Shown here piece after piece: positions 34,546 through 46,234 of a stretch of DNA of 64,000 nt. A program made the translations under genes and the position numbers. Within the stretch, counting starts at the first letter, position 1. Each line of letters opens with the position of its first letter. The notes below the pieces were generated by a model, which saw only the letters and a list, made by a program, of their open reading frames with translations, was not told where the DNA came from and did no database searches. This stretch comes from Dipteronia dyeriana. Lineage: Eukaryota > Streptophyta > Magnoliopsida > Sapindales > Sapindaceae. Where the stretch lies: positions 22,870,098 to 22,934,097 of the forward strand of contig CM065297.1 in assembly GCA_032871835.1 (NCBI GenBank). Reading direction: 5' to 3'.

Positions 34546-34696
34546 TTGGGCTTAAAAAGCCCAACCCGATCAACCCAACCCGACAAATATTGGGTTGGAT
34601 TGGGTTGGGTTAAAATTTATGTTGGGTTGGATTGGGTGGACAAATTTTCAACCCAACCCAACCCAACCCAACCCAACCCGAAAACGCCCACCCCTA
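34546..34696. repeat. Low-complexity CAACCC/GGGTTG block with a hAT-MITE-like right end
   Basis: Alternating GGGTTGG and CCAACCC runs end at CGCCCACCCCTA, the complement of TAGGGGTGG, as at the ends of the MITE at 2011-2670. The matching left end was not found, so the element is truncated or decayed. Confidence 0.5.
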
Positions 34697-35050
34697 GTTC
34701 CGACTGGGTTGTCGCCTTTTTGGTGACCGATGGAACTGGGATTGGATGGCGGTCATGACAGCTAGGGTTTTTATGTTTGATTTTGGAGTCGGCCACATTT
34801 TGTGAATTAGATATAATATGAGGATTGTTTTGCTATTGTCACAGGCCCTTTTAGAATTAATATAACGCTAAGGTATCTATGTGTAATTGGTTATGTGTTG
34901 GGGTAAATTTATAATTTCAGAAAGTAATTGGACCAATTTAATATTTTGATAAATATATGGGCCAATTTTAAATTTATTAAAATCATGAGGCAATTTTAAA
35001 ATTTTCCAAAAATTTTATGAGAATAATTGCAGCTCACAAATAATTATTAT
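34697..35050. other. Spacer, no gene seen
   Basis: Moderately AT-rich sequence between the MITE end and the tandem repeat field. No recognisable feature. Confidence 0.5.
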
Positions 35051-36440
35051 GATTTCGGATGATTATGATTTACGTAGTGACTAATCATTTAGCTTTCATA
35101 ATAATTATTCGTTTGTTTTAAAATTAATAATCGATTTTGAACATTCTCATTAATCGGATGGCTATGTTTTCACGTAGTGAACTAGTCATTGAAATTTTTG
35201 AGAAATTTTTCGGCTATCGATTATTAATGATTTTGATTCAATAATTGATATAATTTTACCTTGAATCGGATGATTATGTTTCACGTAGTGACTAATCATT
35301 AAGATTTTGAGAAATTCGTCGGTTATCGAGTATTGATAAGGTTAAAATTAATAATATATTTTAAATTTTCTCGTGAATCGAATGATTATGTTTCACGTAG
35401 TGACAAATCACTAAAATTTTGAGAAATTCGTCGATTAACAATTATTAATTGGTAAGTTTTAATTGTAAGTTTTAATAATTGATAGAATATTCTCGTGAAT
35501 TAGATGATTATGTTTCACGTAGTGACTAATCATTAAGATTTTGAGATGTTCGTTGGTTATCAATTATTAAATTTGAACTGTAAAGATGGAAATGCATGTG
35601 TTAATCATCTCCGTATGAGGGTTATCACATGTGATGGGTGATGTTCTTCTCCATAGGAAGTTCATCATCTTAAGGTATTCATCTGTAGAACTACAATGAT
35701 GGAATTATATGCATGTGATGAGTGATGTTCTTCTCCATAGGATGTTCATTGTCTCGAGGTATTCACTTATACAATATGTTGTGAATGTTAGACACATGTG
35801 ATGGGTGATGTTCTTCTCTGTAGGAGGTTCATCATCTTGAGGTATTCATTTATATAATGTGATATGAATGTTAAAAAAATTGGAAATTGCCTCTAATATA
35901 TTTTTATTGAATGAAAGTGCTCAACACTTAATGATGCCTACATATTATATATGCTCACAAATAGTATCTACTAAACACAAATTTAAGAAGGTTATATATT
36001 TCTCATTGTCTTACATAACTTTTAAAATAAAAATTATGTGTGACCGTGTTGGATTGATTAAGAGAAATATATAAATTTATGTTGGATGTAATGATATTGG
36101 ATTTGTGGTTCTTGGTTTACAATGTATAACTTATAAAATTATTATGGAATTGGATTGTTACGTTTCTACTTAGTAGACTAACCATTAAGACTTCGTTATG
36201 ATTTGTTTATTTCATTGAGAAAATTAATTGATTATATTATAAATTATTATAAAATTGGATGGTTGTGTTTCTACGTAATGGACTGACCATTAAGGTTTTA
36301 TAATGATCTTTTGATAAAATTATATAATCAATTGTGTTTGGAATATTTATGGAGTTGGATGGCTATGTATTCAAGTAGTGAACTAGTTGTTAAGATTCTG
36401 TAATATTCGTTGGATTATCAATGATTAAGGTTTTGAACTG
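35050..36440. repeat. Degenerate tandem repeats, period about 90-120 bp, with CACGTAGTGA
   Basis: The block 'GGATGATTATGTTTCACGTA' and 'TAGTGACTAATCATTAAGA' recurs at about 35058, 35156, 35269, 35380 and 35501, then in weaker form at 36136, 36247 and 36357. Between the two groups a second repeat of about 95 bases ('GTGATGTTCTTCTCCATAGG', 'TTCATCATCTTGAGGTATTC') occurs three times (about 35620-35860). No coding potential. It is probably the 5' internal or LTR region of the decayed copia element that follows. Confidence 0.75.
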
Positions 36441-36849
36441 CATTGAGGTAAAACTATACATGTGTTGATCATCTGTCTGAGAGAGTTATCATTTGTGAGC
36501 ATTGAATAATAAAATGTGATATTCATCTCCCAAAGAGGTTGATCACTTGTCGGAAAGTTTTAACATGTGCGTTGTGGTCTTTGTCCAAAAGACAGATCAT
36601 GATGTTGTGTTGGATTTTCATGAATGTTAAATCATTATTTATAACGATTATGGAAATCAGTGTGAGCATGAATATACTGTCATTTAATTCCTTTTTAAAC
36701 ACATTTACTATTTCTAAATACATACCATTAAGATATTGGTTGAGAAACCTTTTTGATGGATTAGATGAGACGCTTCAATTGGTTTTTAAGGATAAATAAA
36801 GTTTAGTGAAGCCGCTATCGAATTTTTTTTTAAGATCTGATGCCTTAGA

Positions 36850-38805
36850 TTAATCTATTCTATGAAGTTATGTCTTTTATTTATTATTTTGATAAAGGTG
36901 ATAGGGTACAAACACCATAGGAAGTAGTCTGAAAATTTTAACAATACAACATAGCAAGTCAAAAAAAATATTGAGGACATAAAATAATTTGATATCGCAA
37001 GAAAATGTATCCATTGATTTATGTTTTGAATATGTGATTGATTATCAATCAAGCACTTAGTGGGTTGTTTCTTGTGATACATTTTATATTATAAATTCTT
37101 CTAAGGAACTCAGTATTTAATAGGGACCAAGTAATTTAGAGATTTTATTAGAATTCAATTGAATTCATAGTAATATTTAGATTATCTTTAACCTCTACAC
37201 GTTTTATTGGAATATATTTTTTATTTTGGTTCTGAAATACATAGTACAATTTTTAGAATATGATTGAGAATTTAAATTAATATCTTGAAGCTTATTCAAG
37301 ATAATAGATTCTTGATTATGATTTCACCTAGTGAGTTGTATGGTGATTTTACAAATAACAATCTTTATGGGTCTTCGAACTCTTCTCGTATTCTAAATTT
37401 TATTTTTGGTTTTAGAATTAGATTGATGATTGTTCTTGTAGTTTAGATATAATCTTTTTAATCACATGACCAAAGGTAGAATGGAGATAATTGATTCGTA
37501 GGACATTTTGATTATTTTTTAAATTCTCGGTTTTAAGTCTTTTGATTAATTGTATTAAAAATGATCTCATAATATATAAGGATATGACTGCAAAGGTTAA
37601 AAACTATTGGTAATAGTTCATAAAACCTGTTATGTTTTATTTATAAGAATAATTTTGTCTATGCATTATACATTCTTAAGAAGGGAGAGAGTAATGATGT
37701 TAAGAATGTATAATTTTAAAGACTCGCCTTTAGGGAAGAAATCTTGTGCTTATGATATTTATGTTGAATAAATATCATGTTTGTTGAATTACAATTTTAG
37801 ATGTAATTGGAGTTAAGGTTTTGACTTTATTGTCAAATAGTTGCAAACTAATTGGTTGAAAATGATTTTTCAAAGTAATAATATTTTTAACTTAAATGTT
37901 GAAAGTTATGTGGTCAGATTTATGGCTAGAAGGTTTTACTTGAAAATTAGTATTAAGCTTGCATATTTGAAAACTTCATTAACATAGTTAATCAAGTTTC
38001 CTGACAAATGGTATTTAGTTTAATAAAGTATTGACATTTTATGACTTTGTTAAAAGTTTTATTATGCCTTAGACATAATCGAGGGTCAGTGGGAGTAAGT
38101 TTATTTTCCATGTATTATGTGTTGTTATTTACGTGACATTAAGAATTTTATCTCTAGTATTTCGAGGTGAAAAATCTCAAACAAACTTATTTTGAAAATG
38201 CTATTGAGAAAATATATTAATAGAGCACTTAAAAGGATTATATATGATTATAAGTTTACTTGTTTGAGGTAACTATTGGTAAAAATGATAAACTTATATA
38301 AGTTTTTAATTCCTCAAATAAATTGGAGCGTTCTCACAAGAAAATGCCATGTATATATCTGCAAATGATAGTTTGATGTAAGTTTATATTATATGTATTG
38401 TTTCTATTATTACATTAGTAGACTTTGCGGATTTCAAACCAATTTGGCATGTATCAATAGATAGTGATAAAAAAAAAGAGGTTTCATAGTATTTGTAGAG
38501 GTTAATTGTTTCATGCTCACATGTATGTATAGATAAAGAAATGTGTGGTTTTATATATTGCAACTATAAAGAACTTTGATTGTGAAATCATATTTTGAGG
38601 TAGATTGTGATAACTTCATTATATTTATTTTCTTTAAATATGATAAGAGATCTCAGAGGTTTAATCATATGAATATTGTAGTAAGAGAAAAATTTAAGAG
38701 TTGTAAGTTTCTAATAGCCACAAGTGAAATAACTCTTGATACATTAACCAAGATATTTGACTTCGGAGGTTTTGTGGAGCATGTTATATCATGTATTGGA
38801 TGATT
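36850..38805 (+). pseudogene. Decayed Ty1/copia pol (reverse transcriptase end and RNase H)
   Basis: Around 38320-38470 broken frames resemble the end of copia reverse transcriptase ('NKLERSHKK', later 'FKPIWHVS.DSDKKK'). The frame 38576-38803 matches copia RNase H: 'VDCDN' followed by 'KYDKRSQRFNHMNIVVREKF', then 'DTLTK' and 'FVEHV', corresponding to the usual ADPLTK and final EHV. The part from 36850 to 38300 is too decayed to assign with confidence. It is clearly inactive. Confidence 0.65.
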
Positions 38806-39475
38806 GATATTTTTGATGTGTTTGGTTATATAGTGGGAGTTGTCTTTAATTAGATTAACTACATTTATTCTATACATGTTTGTTTCATATTCTTGAGAAT
38901 ATATTGTATATGCATATTAAGATGTTTGTCATATTTATTATTGTGTGCACATGGATGGTTGGTTATGGCAAGAAATCTCAAGCTTTTAGCTTTAGAGGGC
39001 AGTTCACTCATAAGGTATAGAGTTTCCACCAATGAGTGAATATTACTTAAGACATAAATATTTATCTGTCTTAAGGGAGGTTTAACTCATAGTCAAAATG
39101 TTTGGAAAATGAGTGTAAGATGTTTAAGACGTTAATTTGCTCATCTTAAGCTGCTTCGCATTATGCGAAGTGTGACCTATATGGAAATAGGCACGATGAT
39201 CACATATGCATGTAATTTTCATACCACACATACATACCATTTCACCAGGGTAAGTAGAGCTAAGGGAATTTTTATTACATATGGTCTTATGTCGATTAAA
39301 GATGTAATGATCTTTGTAGTTGGATACTTAAGGTTCTATTGGACTAAGGGGAAGGAAGGTGTTACTCTCTTAAACATTCTTTGTGGCCACATATAATTGT
39401 TTGTCAATTCGGAGAGTCGTTTTCTAAAATCATTTTTAAAATATAAAATAATAATGTCTATGTAGCTCAAGTGGG

Positions 39476-40023
39476 AAAATGTAATATTTTTATAAAAATT
39501 GTGAGCAACATATGATATTATATTTTGAGTTTATGAAAACCAAATTGATTGAAATGTTTAAGTAAGTGAGAGTTGATCAGATAAAGCCCGTTATTATTAT
39601 GATCAATAATGTTGGGCTCGATGCACCTTAGCTACATTAAATATATGTAGGTTATGGTATGAGCTATTATATATGTGTGTGCCTAGTATTCCTTTTAGGA
39701 CTAGTCATCCTATTAGGGTTTTGAGAATCCTTTATGGGTTAGGATTCTAGAAAGTTATACTATTTATAAGGGGTTCCTATTCTCACTCATTGCATGTGTT
39801 ACAGAATTGTCTCCCTATTAGACAATCTGAGAAATGTGAGAAGATAGTAGAAAACTCTCTATTGTTTCTATTGTTCTTTTCAGGTTATTGCTCTATTATG
39901 GATTCGGGATTAAGATTCTCAATAACTTGGATTGTTTCCGCTGCGCTTCCAGATATGTGTATATTCATACTTTGTATACAATACAAGATTTAATTATTTA
40001 TTTATATAATATTTAAGGTTACA
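39476..40023 (+). mobile_element. 3' LTR of the decayed Ty1/copia element
   Basis: A purine tract (CTCAAGTGGGAAAA) typical of copia elements precedes TGTAATATTTTTATAAA. The proposed end is ...AATATTTAAGGTTACA, so the termini are TGTAA/TTACA. Inside are a TATA-like TACTATTTATAAG (near 39760) and TTTCCGCTGCG near the end, a word often found near copia LTR 3' ends. No 5' partner was found. Confidence 0.6.
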
Positions 40024-40644
40024 CGTCCATTTAAGAACGCCATAAATAATTACTTCGAAGGTATATCTAGTAAACAGCAAAGTTCCAACATGAAAGAATT
40101 CATAGCAACACCAAAAGTCAACATTCGTCTTTATAATAATGTAAATAATAAATAATAATTATTCATAATTAATATATAAATGATTTTAATTTTTTTTAAT
40201 AAATAAATAAAATTGAATGTTGAGTTGAAAGTGACAAATGTGATTAAAGTTTATTATTATTATTATTTATTTATTTTATAGTTGAATGTGTAATAGGTTA
40301 AATATATATATATATATATAATTATGATAACATAGGAATCATGTTATTTTTGAGAGGATTTGGAGAGAAATATTTTAAATACAATCGAGTAATTTAATTT
40401 ACTTTTTAACAACTTAATATAATTATTTTGTTTGATTTATTTAGTCCTTAAAATGTAAATAGGTTATTTTAGTGATATATATATATAAATTTTTGGTGTA
40501 GATAGCATTTTTATAGATCACTGTAATGCAGAGACCTGACAAAGTAACACGCAAATTTTAGGTTAGAATTACTTAGAAGACAAGTCACATAGAAACTGGG
40601 ATTAATTAGGATTTAGTTTTCTAGTTAAGTTAGATAGAATGTTT
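40024..40644. other. AT-rich spacer
   Basis: No gene seen. A (TA)n run lies at 40302-40320. Confidence 0.5.
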
Positions 40645-41929
40645 CCTTTTGTTAATAGCAAAATTTAGCTAGGGACCAAAGAAGAATTTTTTACTTCTCA
40701 GCCTTCCCGCAAGGGTCCAAATTCGGGTTTATATGACGGGGTATCAAGGTCCCCGAGGTCGAGCTACCACGCGATCCTACAGGAGCAAGGTGAGGCAGCC
40801 CATACCATCTGAGCATCTCGCACGTGTCCAGGTTTACCAAAAAAAGCCCGACGAGACCGCGTCAAGCTCCTTATACCAGGATAAAGCCCGAAGCTAGGTC
40901 GACGTGAAAGGACCTGGGTCCCCCGACATCAAGGTATCTCGTGACACTCTCCTAAAGCTTGCTACTATCTCTACTTTCACTAGGAGACCTTCAAGGTGCC
41001 GAACTTGTCTTGCAAAGGCACTCCTGCCTCGTCGAGGTATAATCTCGACCTGTCCGAGCATAAAAGGAAGAAGCCCGTAAATCCCAGTTGTCACCAAAAG
41101 TGCCAAGATCCACTGTAGATCCTGGTATGGTTAGATCAAGTAGCAAGAGCAGTACTCGAGCTTACCTCTCCACCCTTCCAGAAGCGAGACAAGGTCGCCT
41201 GTTTATGGCAAACACATTACCAGGGCCTGCTAGCCTAGCCCGATACCCCGCTAGGAAGCCTGCATAATTAGGTCAAGCTCCATGATAAAGCTCGGCGTAG
41301 CTGAACCAAGCTCCCAACTACAAGATTGGAACCCAATGGGATATTTCGCCTCTAAAATGGTTAGCACAAGCTCCATGGGAAGACCAGCATCTAGCTCCGT
41401 GATAATCGAGAGGTCCCCGGGGGACCCCGCCAGTGTACTGGATCCTAGGGTACCCCGCCCTCAAGGAATATCAAATGTCACCTCAAGTAACCTCCATGAA
41501 ATACCTCTCCAAAGTGACATGCAAAACTAGAGCTCTCATCTCGGCAACGTAGGAAGAGAGGATTGACTTCCATGACATTTAAAGTACCATTAATGAGGTC
41601 AACGGAGGCAGTCAACCCAGTTAATGACATGATCAACACCATTAATAAGAGAATATTCAACTATTTAATGGTCGTCATTAGTGAAAGATTCCAAAGAGGA
41701 AACAAATATCTTTTCCTCCAAGATATCCTCCACAGCCGATTATTGGGGGTCAACTATAATAAAAAATCCCGCCTATCAAGGAAGGAAGAGTCTGAAGAGG
41801 AAACAATCATATCTTCTCCGAGATAATAGCTACAAGCCGATCAACTACATTAAAGGAAGGATCGTATTCGATAAAGAAACAAAGACTAATTGAAGAGTCC
41901 CAGACTTGCACGCCAAGGTGGTCATCATG

Positions 41930-41940
41930 TATAAATATAT
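41930..41940 (+). promoter_or_regulatory. TATA box of LTR D
   Basis: TATAAATATAT in the same position relative to the LTR end as in LTR E. Confidence 0.5.
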
Positions 41941-42575
41941 CTGTAAAAGGCATATTGTATCGGTCTCTGATCAATGACAGAAGACACATGCTTCATTAAA
42001 AGTTCTATCTACATCATCATTGTATGTGTACCCCGATTGGGAAAATATCGGTCTACATTAGACCACCATTGTACTACTTCACCATCCTTGTAAGCTCCCC
42101 GGAGCATTCTTTGATATATACATAAGGAAGGGTATTCCTCCATCCTCCGGATACTGCCTTGGGATTTTTCAGCATGTGATCACTCGTGATGCTTTTTCCC
42201 CCCTTGGTCAGTCCACCTTCATCTACTTAAGACTTGTGTATTTCCTATTATCTACTGTGTTACGCATGTGTGTATGCGGGCTAGGAACCGACCTCAGTGG
42301 ACCTAGCTCTCTAATCTTTCTTACATGAGATCTGGAAATAAAAACGAAGACCCCTAAGGAACCGAATCTATATTCATACCCCGCTGAACCTAACGCTATT
42401 ATCCTCTCATCTACACGCCAAAGTCGCACATCAAGATGAAGAGAAACCGCCCAAACCAGTTCAAAGGGAGTTGAGGAGCTCTCCCTTATCCTCTCTATGG
42501 AAGAAATCGAGCTCTCCGACACTGGAGCTAGATAAGCCCCCTTTCTTACTTGCTATCGAGGTCGAGGTATTATAG

Positions 42576-43192
42576 GAAGCAATCGGGCTCCAGAACCAGG
42601 CTCTGAGTATCAAGACGGGCTCCGACCCCAACCGAGGAACAAGGTCCAGGATCACCCCCTTCACACCTGCAAGAAAACCTCAAGCTCCCCAGATCTATTT
42701 CATAAGCACGAAGCCCGACATGCGGGATGGCATGTCTTCTACCTCCAGTTTCATCCTGTTTCATATTCATACAAGATCAGGTCAGGTATCAACGATACCA
42801 ACCTCGGTCACCACCTCCGTGGTAGTGATCTCGAGGGTGTTAACAGGGATTTCTCATCCTAAACAAATTTCCCGTTAACACTTTCTAGAAGCAATCGGGC
42901 TCCAGAACCAGGCTCTGGGTATCAAGACGGGCTCCGACCCCGACCGAGGAACAAGGTCCATGATCACCCCCTTCACACCAGTAAGAAAACCTCGACCTCC
43001 TCAGATTTACTTCATAAGCAGGAAGCCCGACTGGCGGGATGGCATGTCTCCTACCTCTTGTTTCATCCTCCTTCATATTCATACAAGATCAGGTCAGGTA
43101 TCAACGATACCAACCCCGGCCACCACTTCCGTGGTAGTGGTCTCGAGGGTGTTAACAGGGATTTCTCATCCTAAACAAATTTCCCGTTAACA
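42576..43192 (+). repeat. 305-bp direct repeat (second LTR remnant in element D)
   Basis: Copies 42576-42880 and 42888-43192 have the same length and few mismatches. Both begin GAAGCAATCGGGCTCCAG and end CCCGTTAACA. The seven bases between them are the start of the retroelement leader. Confidence 0.92.
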
Positions 43193-43335
43193 CCTTTATT
43201 ATTTAAAGATTAGGATTATAACCCTTTATAAATTTCCCTTTCCATTCATGCACGGTACCAATAAAATTCAAAATGATCTATTAGAAACAATTTTCGGAGA
43301 TATAGCTAGTTGAATTCCAATGTTTGATTATCTAA

Positions 43336-43543
43336 AATTGTAAAATGTTTCAGCTTCACGGCATCTCTGAATTGGTTATACCGTCACCCTTCCGGATTGC
43401 AAGTCTTCAGTTAGTCTCGACAGACCTCGACAATAACAAGTTCATGCACTATTGGGACCCAAAACTCCTATCCAATCCAAACCTAATCTCATTCTCATCC
43501 AGGTTTCAGAGCCAACGCAATGTGGCAATACCGCGAACATCTC
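43336..43543 (+). pseudogene. Alpha/beta-hydrolase pseudogene, N-terminal part
   Basis: Across three frames the sequence reads 'KCFSFTASLNWLY', 'STDLDNNKFMHYW', 'PKTPIQSKPNLILI' and 'GFRANAMWQYREHL', the N-terminus of plant monoacylglycerol-lipase-like alpha/beta hydrolases, where 'HGFGA' is the oxyanion loop. The expected start codon before 'VKCFSF' is ATT, and at least two single-base frameshifts occur (near 43453 and 43500). The exon is cut at 43543 by copia element F and resumes at 60109. A TATA-like word (CTTTATAAAT) lies near 43226. Confidence 0.8.
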
Positions 43544-44362
43544 TGTTGATAGGTATAACTTGAATTTTCAATGGTTACCAAACAGGATTCACCAATGCGG
43601 AGACTTTCTGGAGACATGGGATACGTTTAGAAGTAGAATATTGTGTTTGAGGGAGGCTTGAAGACTGAAAGAACTGAAGAAACAAAATCTGGAAGGAACC
43701 GCGGCGTGGACAGCGGCATAGGGAAAGGTCGACTCCAGTGGGATCACGCGGTGTAGATCACAACGGAGGTAAAGGCACTAATCATGGTATTATGTGCAGT
43801 GAACAACAATGGTTTTACGCAGTGTAGTGAAGGGTGGCCAACCACGGTAATAGCGAAATTTGCTCAGATCAGGAATGTTGTGCCAAAATAGGTAAGTCAT
43901 GTTCTTAAAAGAAAAGGATTTCTTCTTTACAAGAAGTCTTATCATAAATTCGAACTAGTATTTATGTAAAACAAGTAATTCTTATACGTTTAAGATTATG
44001 ATTTCTTTTTATCTTAAACTCCATGTAATTCATATAAATAGACCATAATAGTTAGACTATTATGGGTGGAGCAAAATAGCAAAATATTAGAGAGATCTCA
44101 AGAGAGCATTGGGTGTAATTGGATTTGGGGTACTTTTTAGAGAGAGAATCTTAAGTGAAGTTCTAACAATTTTCTTAGTAGTGGATTTAATCTCTTATCG
44201 TCCTGACGGCCGTAGTTTTTTCCTGATTTGAGTTTCCACGTAAAATCATTGTGTTGTGTGATTAGATTTATTTTCTTTTCCCTCTTATTTATTTATTTTT
44301 CTATTGTTTGTTTGTGTTCTATCCGGCAACACTTCCGTGTAGTGACGATTTGTTTGCTAACA
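43544..44362 (+). mobile_element. 5' LTR of copia element F
   Basis: It starts TGTTGATAGG and ends GCTAACA. Aligned with 59313-60108 it shares 'TTACCAAAC.GGATTCACCAA', the GTGGGATCACNC block and 'CCGTG(G/A)TAGTTTT'-type ends, with many substitutions and small indels. The LTR pair is clearly more diverged than that of element B. Confidence 0.8.
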
Positions 44363-44363
44363 A

Positions 44364-44378
44364 TTGGTATCAGAAGTC
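44364..44378 (+). promoter_or_regulatory. Primer binding site of element F
   Basis: TTGGTATCAGAAGTC directly follows the LTR. TGGTATCAGA is complementary to the 3' end of initiator methionine tRNA, the usual copia primer. Confidence 0.8.
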
Positions 44379-44411
44379 CTGTTGCTTGATAAGTGATCTT
44401 AAAAAACTGAT

Positions 44412-45216
44412 ATGACAAAGTTGATGAGATTCGAAGTTGAGAAGTTTGATGGGAAAATTAACTTTGGCTTGTGGCAAGCTCAAGTCAAAGATCTATTAAT
44501 CCAATACAGTTTACACACGGCGTATACTGAAGGCTCTGGAGATTCTAGTGAAGAAACGGTTGGTACTAGTTCTAAAAAACCTGTGATGAGCGATGATGAT
44601 TGAGAGGATTTGGACGAGAGGGTTGCAAATGCGATACGATTGAGTATAGCCAAGAATATTCTTGTAAATATTCAAGGAACATATTCAACGAAAGAGCTTT
44701 GGGAGAGGTTTGAAGAATTGTATCAAGCAAATACCGTCTGCAACCGACTCTACCTGAAGGAGCAGTTTCACATGCTATAGATGACTAAAGGTACGATGAT
44801 TTCCTATCATCTAGGAGTGCTTAATGGGATAGTTTCCGAATTATAGTCGATTGGAGTAAGATTGATGAAGATAAAGGATTAAGACTAATATGGTCTCTTC
44901 CACCGTCCTATACGCATATAAAGCCAATCTTGATGCATGGGAGTTCAACCATATGTTTTGGAGATGTGGCAAACAAACTAATCTCTGAGGAACGAAGGCT
45001 CAAGAGTGAAGGTAAACCTTCTGATAACTATGCTATTTTGGTTGATAGGAAGAAGGGAGGCTCCAAGAAGAAAGTCGCTTGTTGGGGATATGGACAATCT
45101 GGATATATAAGGAAGGATTATCAAAATAAGAAAACAAGTGTGGCTAATGGCTATAAAGAGGGGGATCCAACAATCACCTCTCTTGAGTTCGACTAGAGTG
45201 ATGCCCTCTAAAGGGG
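44412..45216 (+). pseudogene. Copia gag of element F, 5' part
   Basis: The first frame reads 'FEVEKFDGKINFGLWQAQVK', the standard start of copia gag (UBN2 type). Further blocks include 'STKELWERFEELYQ', 'LYLKEQFHM' and, near 45060, a zinc-knuckle-like 'CWGYGQSGYIRKDY'. Stops occur at 44602 and 44778 and frames change later. It is cut by element B at 45217. Confidence 0.8.
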
Positions 45217-46100
45217 TGTCGTATATAAATTTTATCAGATATACACGTTATTAACGAAGAGGATAAATTTGCTAGGTGGACGTCCGAATAGGCATCCTGC
45301 AAGGCATCACCAAAGAAGAGAAGCCCAAATAAACAAGTATTGAACATGACCTGTTCGGGGTTAACTGGTGCCATACACTACTCGGGGTCAGTTAAACATA
45401 CTCGGGGCTAATTGATGACATTGTCTACTCGGGATCAAATGACATCACTCGGGACCAGCTGATATCATTTTCTACTCGGGACAAACATGAATAAAACTGA
45501 ATAAAAAGCCCAGTGCGTAGCTCACACGAATCAAGTCATTAAAATACACGAAGATGTCCATATCAAAGAGGAATTCCAAGAAGAACAAAATTATCAAGCA
45601 GGAAGGGTTCATAATCAGGCAACAATTTTATTTCTTCAAAAATACTAAAATCTCATAAGGAAATAAGTCATAATTGGATTACATTACTAGAGTCTCATTC
45701 GATCTCAATGCAAGTCTCCAAAACAGGAAAGAAGACAAACTACTTCGAACAAGCAAACAAACGTAATTAAATACAAAGATCTTTTATTACTTGTACAAAG
45801 AATATTAGGGTTCTATAAACATATAAATAGACTCATAATCTCAACACACAGATAGATACAACAATCATAGAAAAATACAGAGAGCAGAAAGAGAGATCGA
45901 TCTTTGTAATTATATTATTTCATAGTGGATTTTGGCTTGGTTAATCATTCAACCACCCATGGACGTTTCTCCGATCATCTGAGTTTTACCACATAAAAAA
46001 CTTACGTCCGATTACTTTCTCCTTCTCTTTCTCTTTGAAATCACAGTTAAAATCCAATCCTTGTTGGCTTTTGTCATACATCTAGAAATCGACGTCAACA
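45217..46100 (+). mobile_element. 5' LTR of element B
   Basis: It starts TGTCGTATATAAATTT and ends CGACGTCAACA. U3 holds at least six CTCGGG words, and the TATA box (TATAAATAG) is at 45822-45830. Confidence 0.85.
45822..45830 (+). promoter_or_regulatory. TATA box in the 5' LTR of element B
   Basis: TATAAATAG; the 3' LTR has TATAAATAA at 58701-58709. Confidence 0.55.
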
Positions 46101-46101
46101 A

Positions 46102-46119
46102 TTGGCGCTAGAAGGAGAG
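46102..46119 (+). promoter_or_regulatory. Primer binding site of element B
   Basis: TTGGCGCTAGAAGGAGAG one base after the LTR end. Sites starting TTGGCGC are common in Tat/Athila-type plant Ty3/gypsy elements. Confidence 0.7.
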
Positions 46120-46147
46120 GCGTTGAACCTTTGATTTAATTAAAGAT

Positions 46148-46234
46148 AATGGCAGGAAGCAGAAGCAGTTCTGGGAATGTCCAAAAATCTCCAGATAATT
46201 TCCCTGTTGGCAGTAGCTCACGAGATCTCGCTGT
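46148..46234 (+). pseudogene. gag start of element B, before the solo LTR
   Basis: ATG at 46148 opens 'MAGSRSSSGNVQKSPDNF', followed by a Ser-rich stretch. The frame is broken by the solo LTR at 46235 and resumes after 48168 with 'TATIENQPTFLVGV'. Confidence 0.65.

Larger units (their letters stand above)
40650..43192 (+). mobile_element. Element D: gypsy element collapsed to a full LTR plus a 305-bp LTR end
   Basis: The full LTR runs 40650 (TGTTAATAGCAAAATTT) to 42880 (CCCGTTAACA). It is followed by CTTTCTA, the first bases of the internal leader also seen in element A, and then a second copy of the last 305 LTR bases (42888-43192). The whole is flanked by CCTTT at 40645-40649 and at 43193-43197, an exact 5-bp target duplication. 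So this is one insertion whose interior and most of one LTR were deleted. It lies about 145 bases upstream of the dead hydrolase gene. Confidence 0.88.

Noticed and set aside
40650..43192. Ordinary solo LTR
   Set aside because: The second 305-bp LTR end and seven leader bases show a deletion between the two LTRs rather than homologous recombination.
43345..43560. Intact 72-residue gene beginning at ATG 43345
   Set aside because: The translation mixes frames of the hydrolase N-terminus; conserved words are spread over three frames, so it is a pseudogene fragment.
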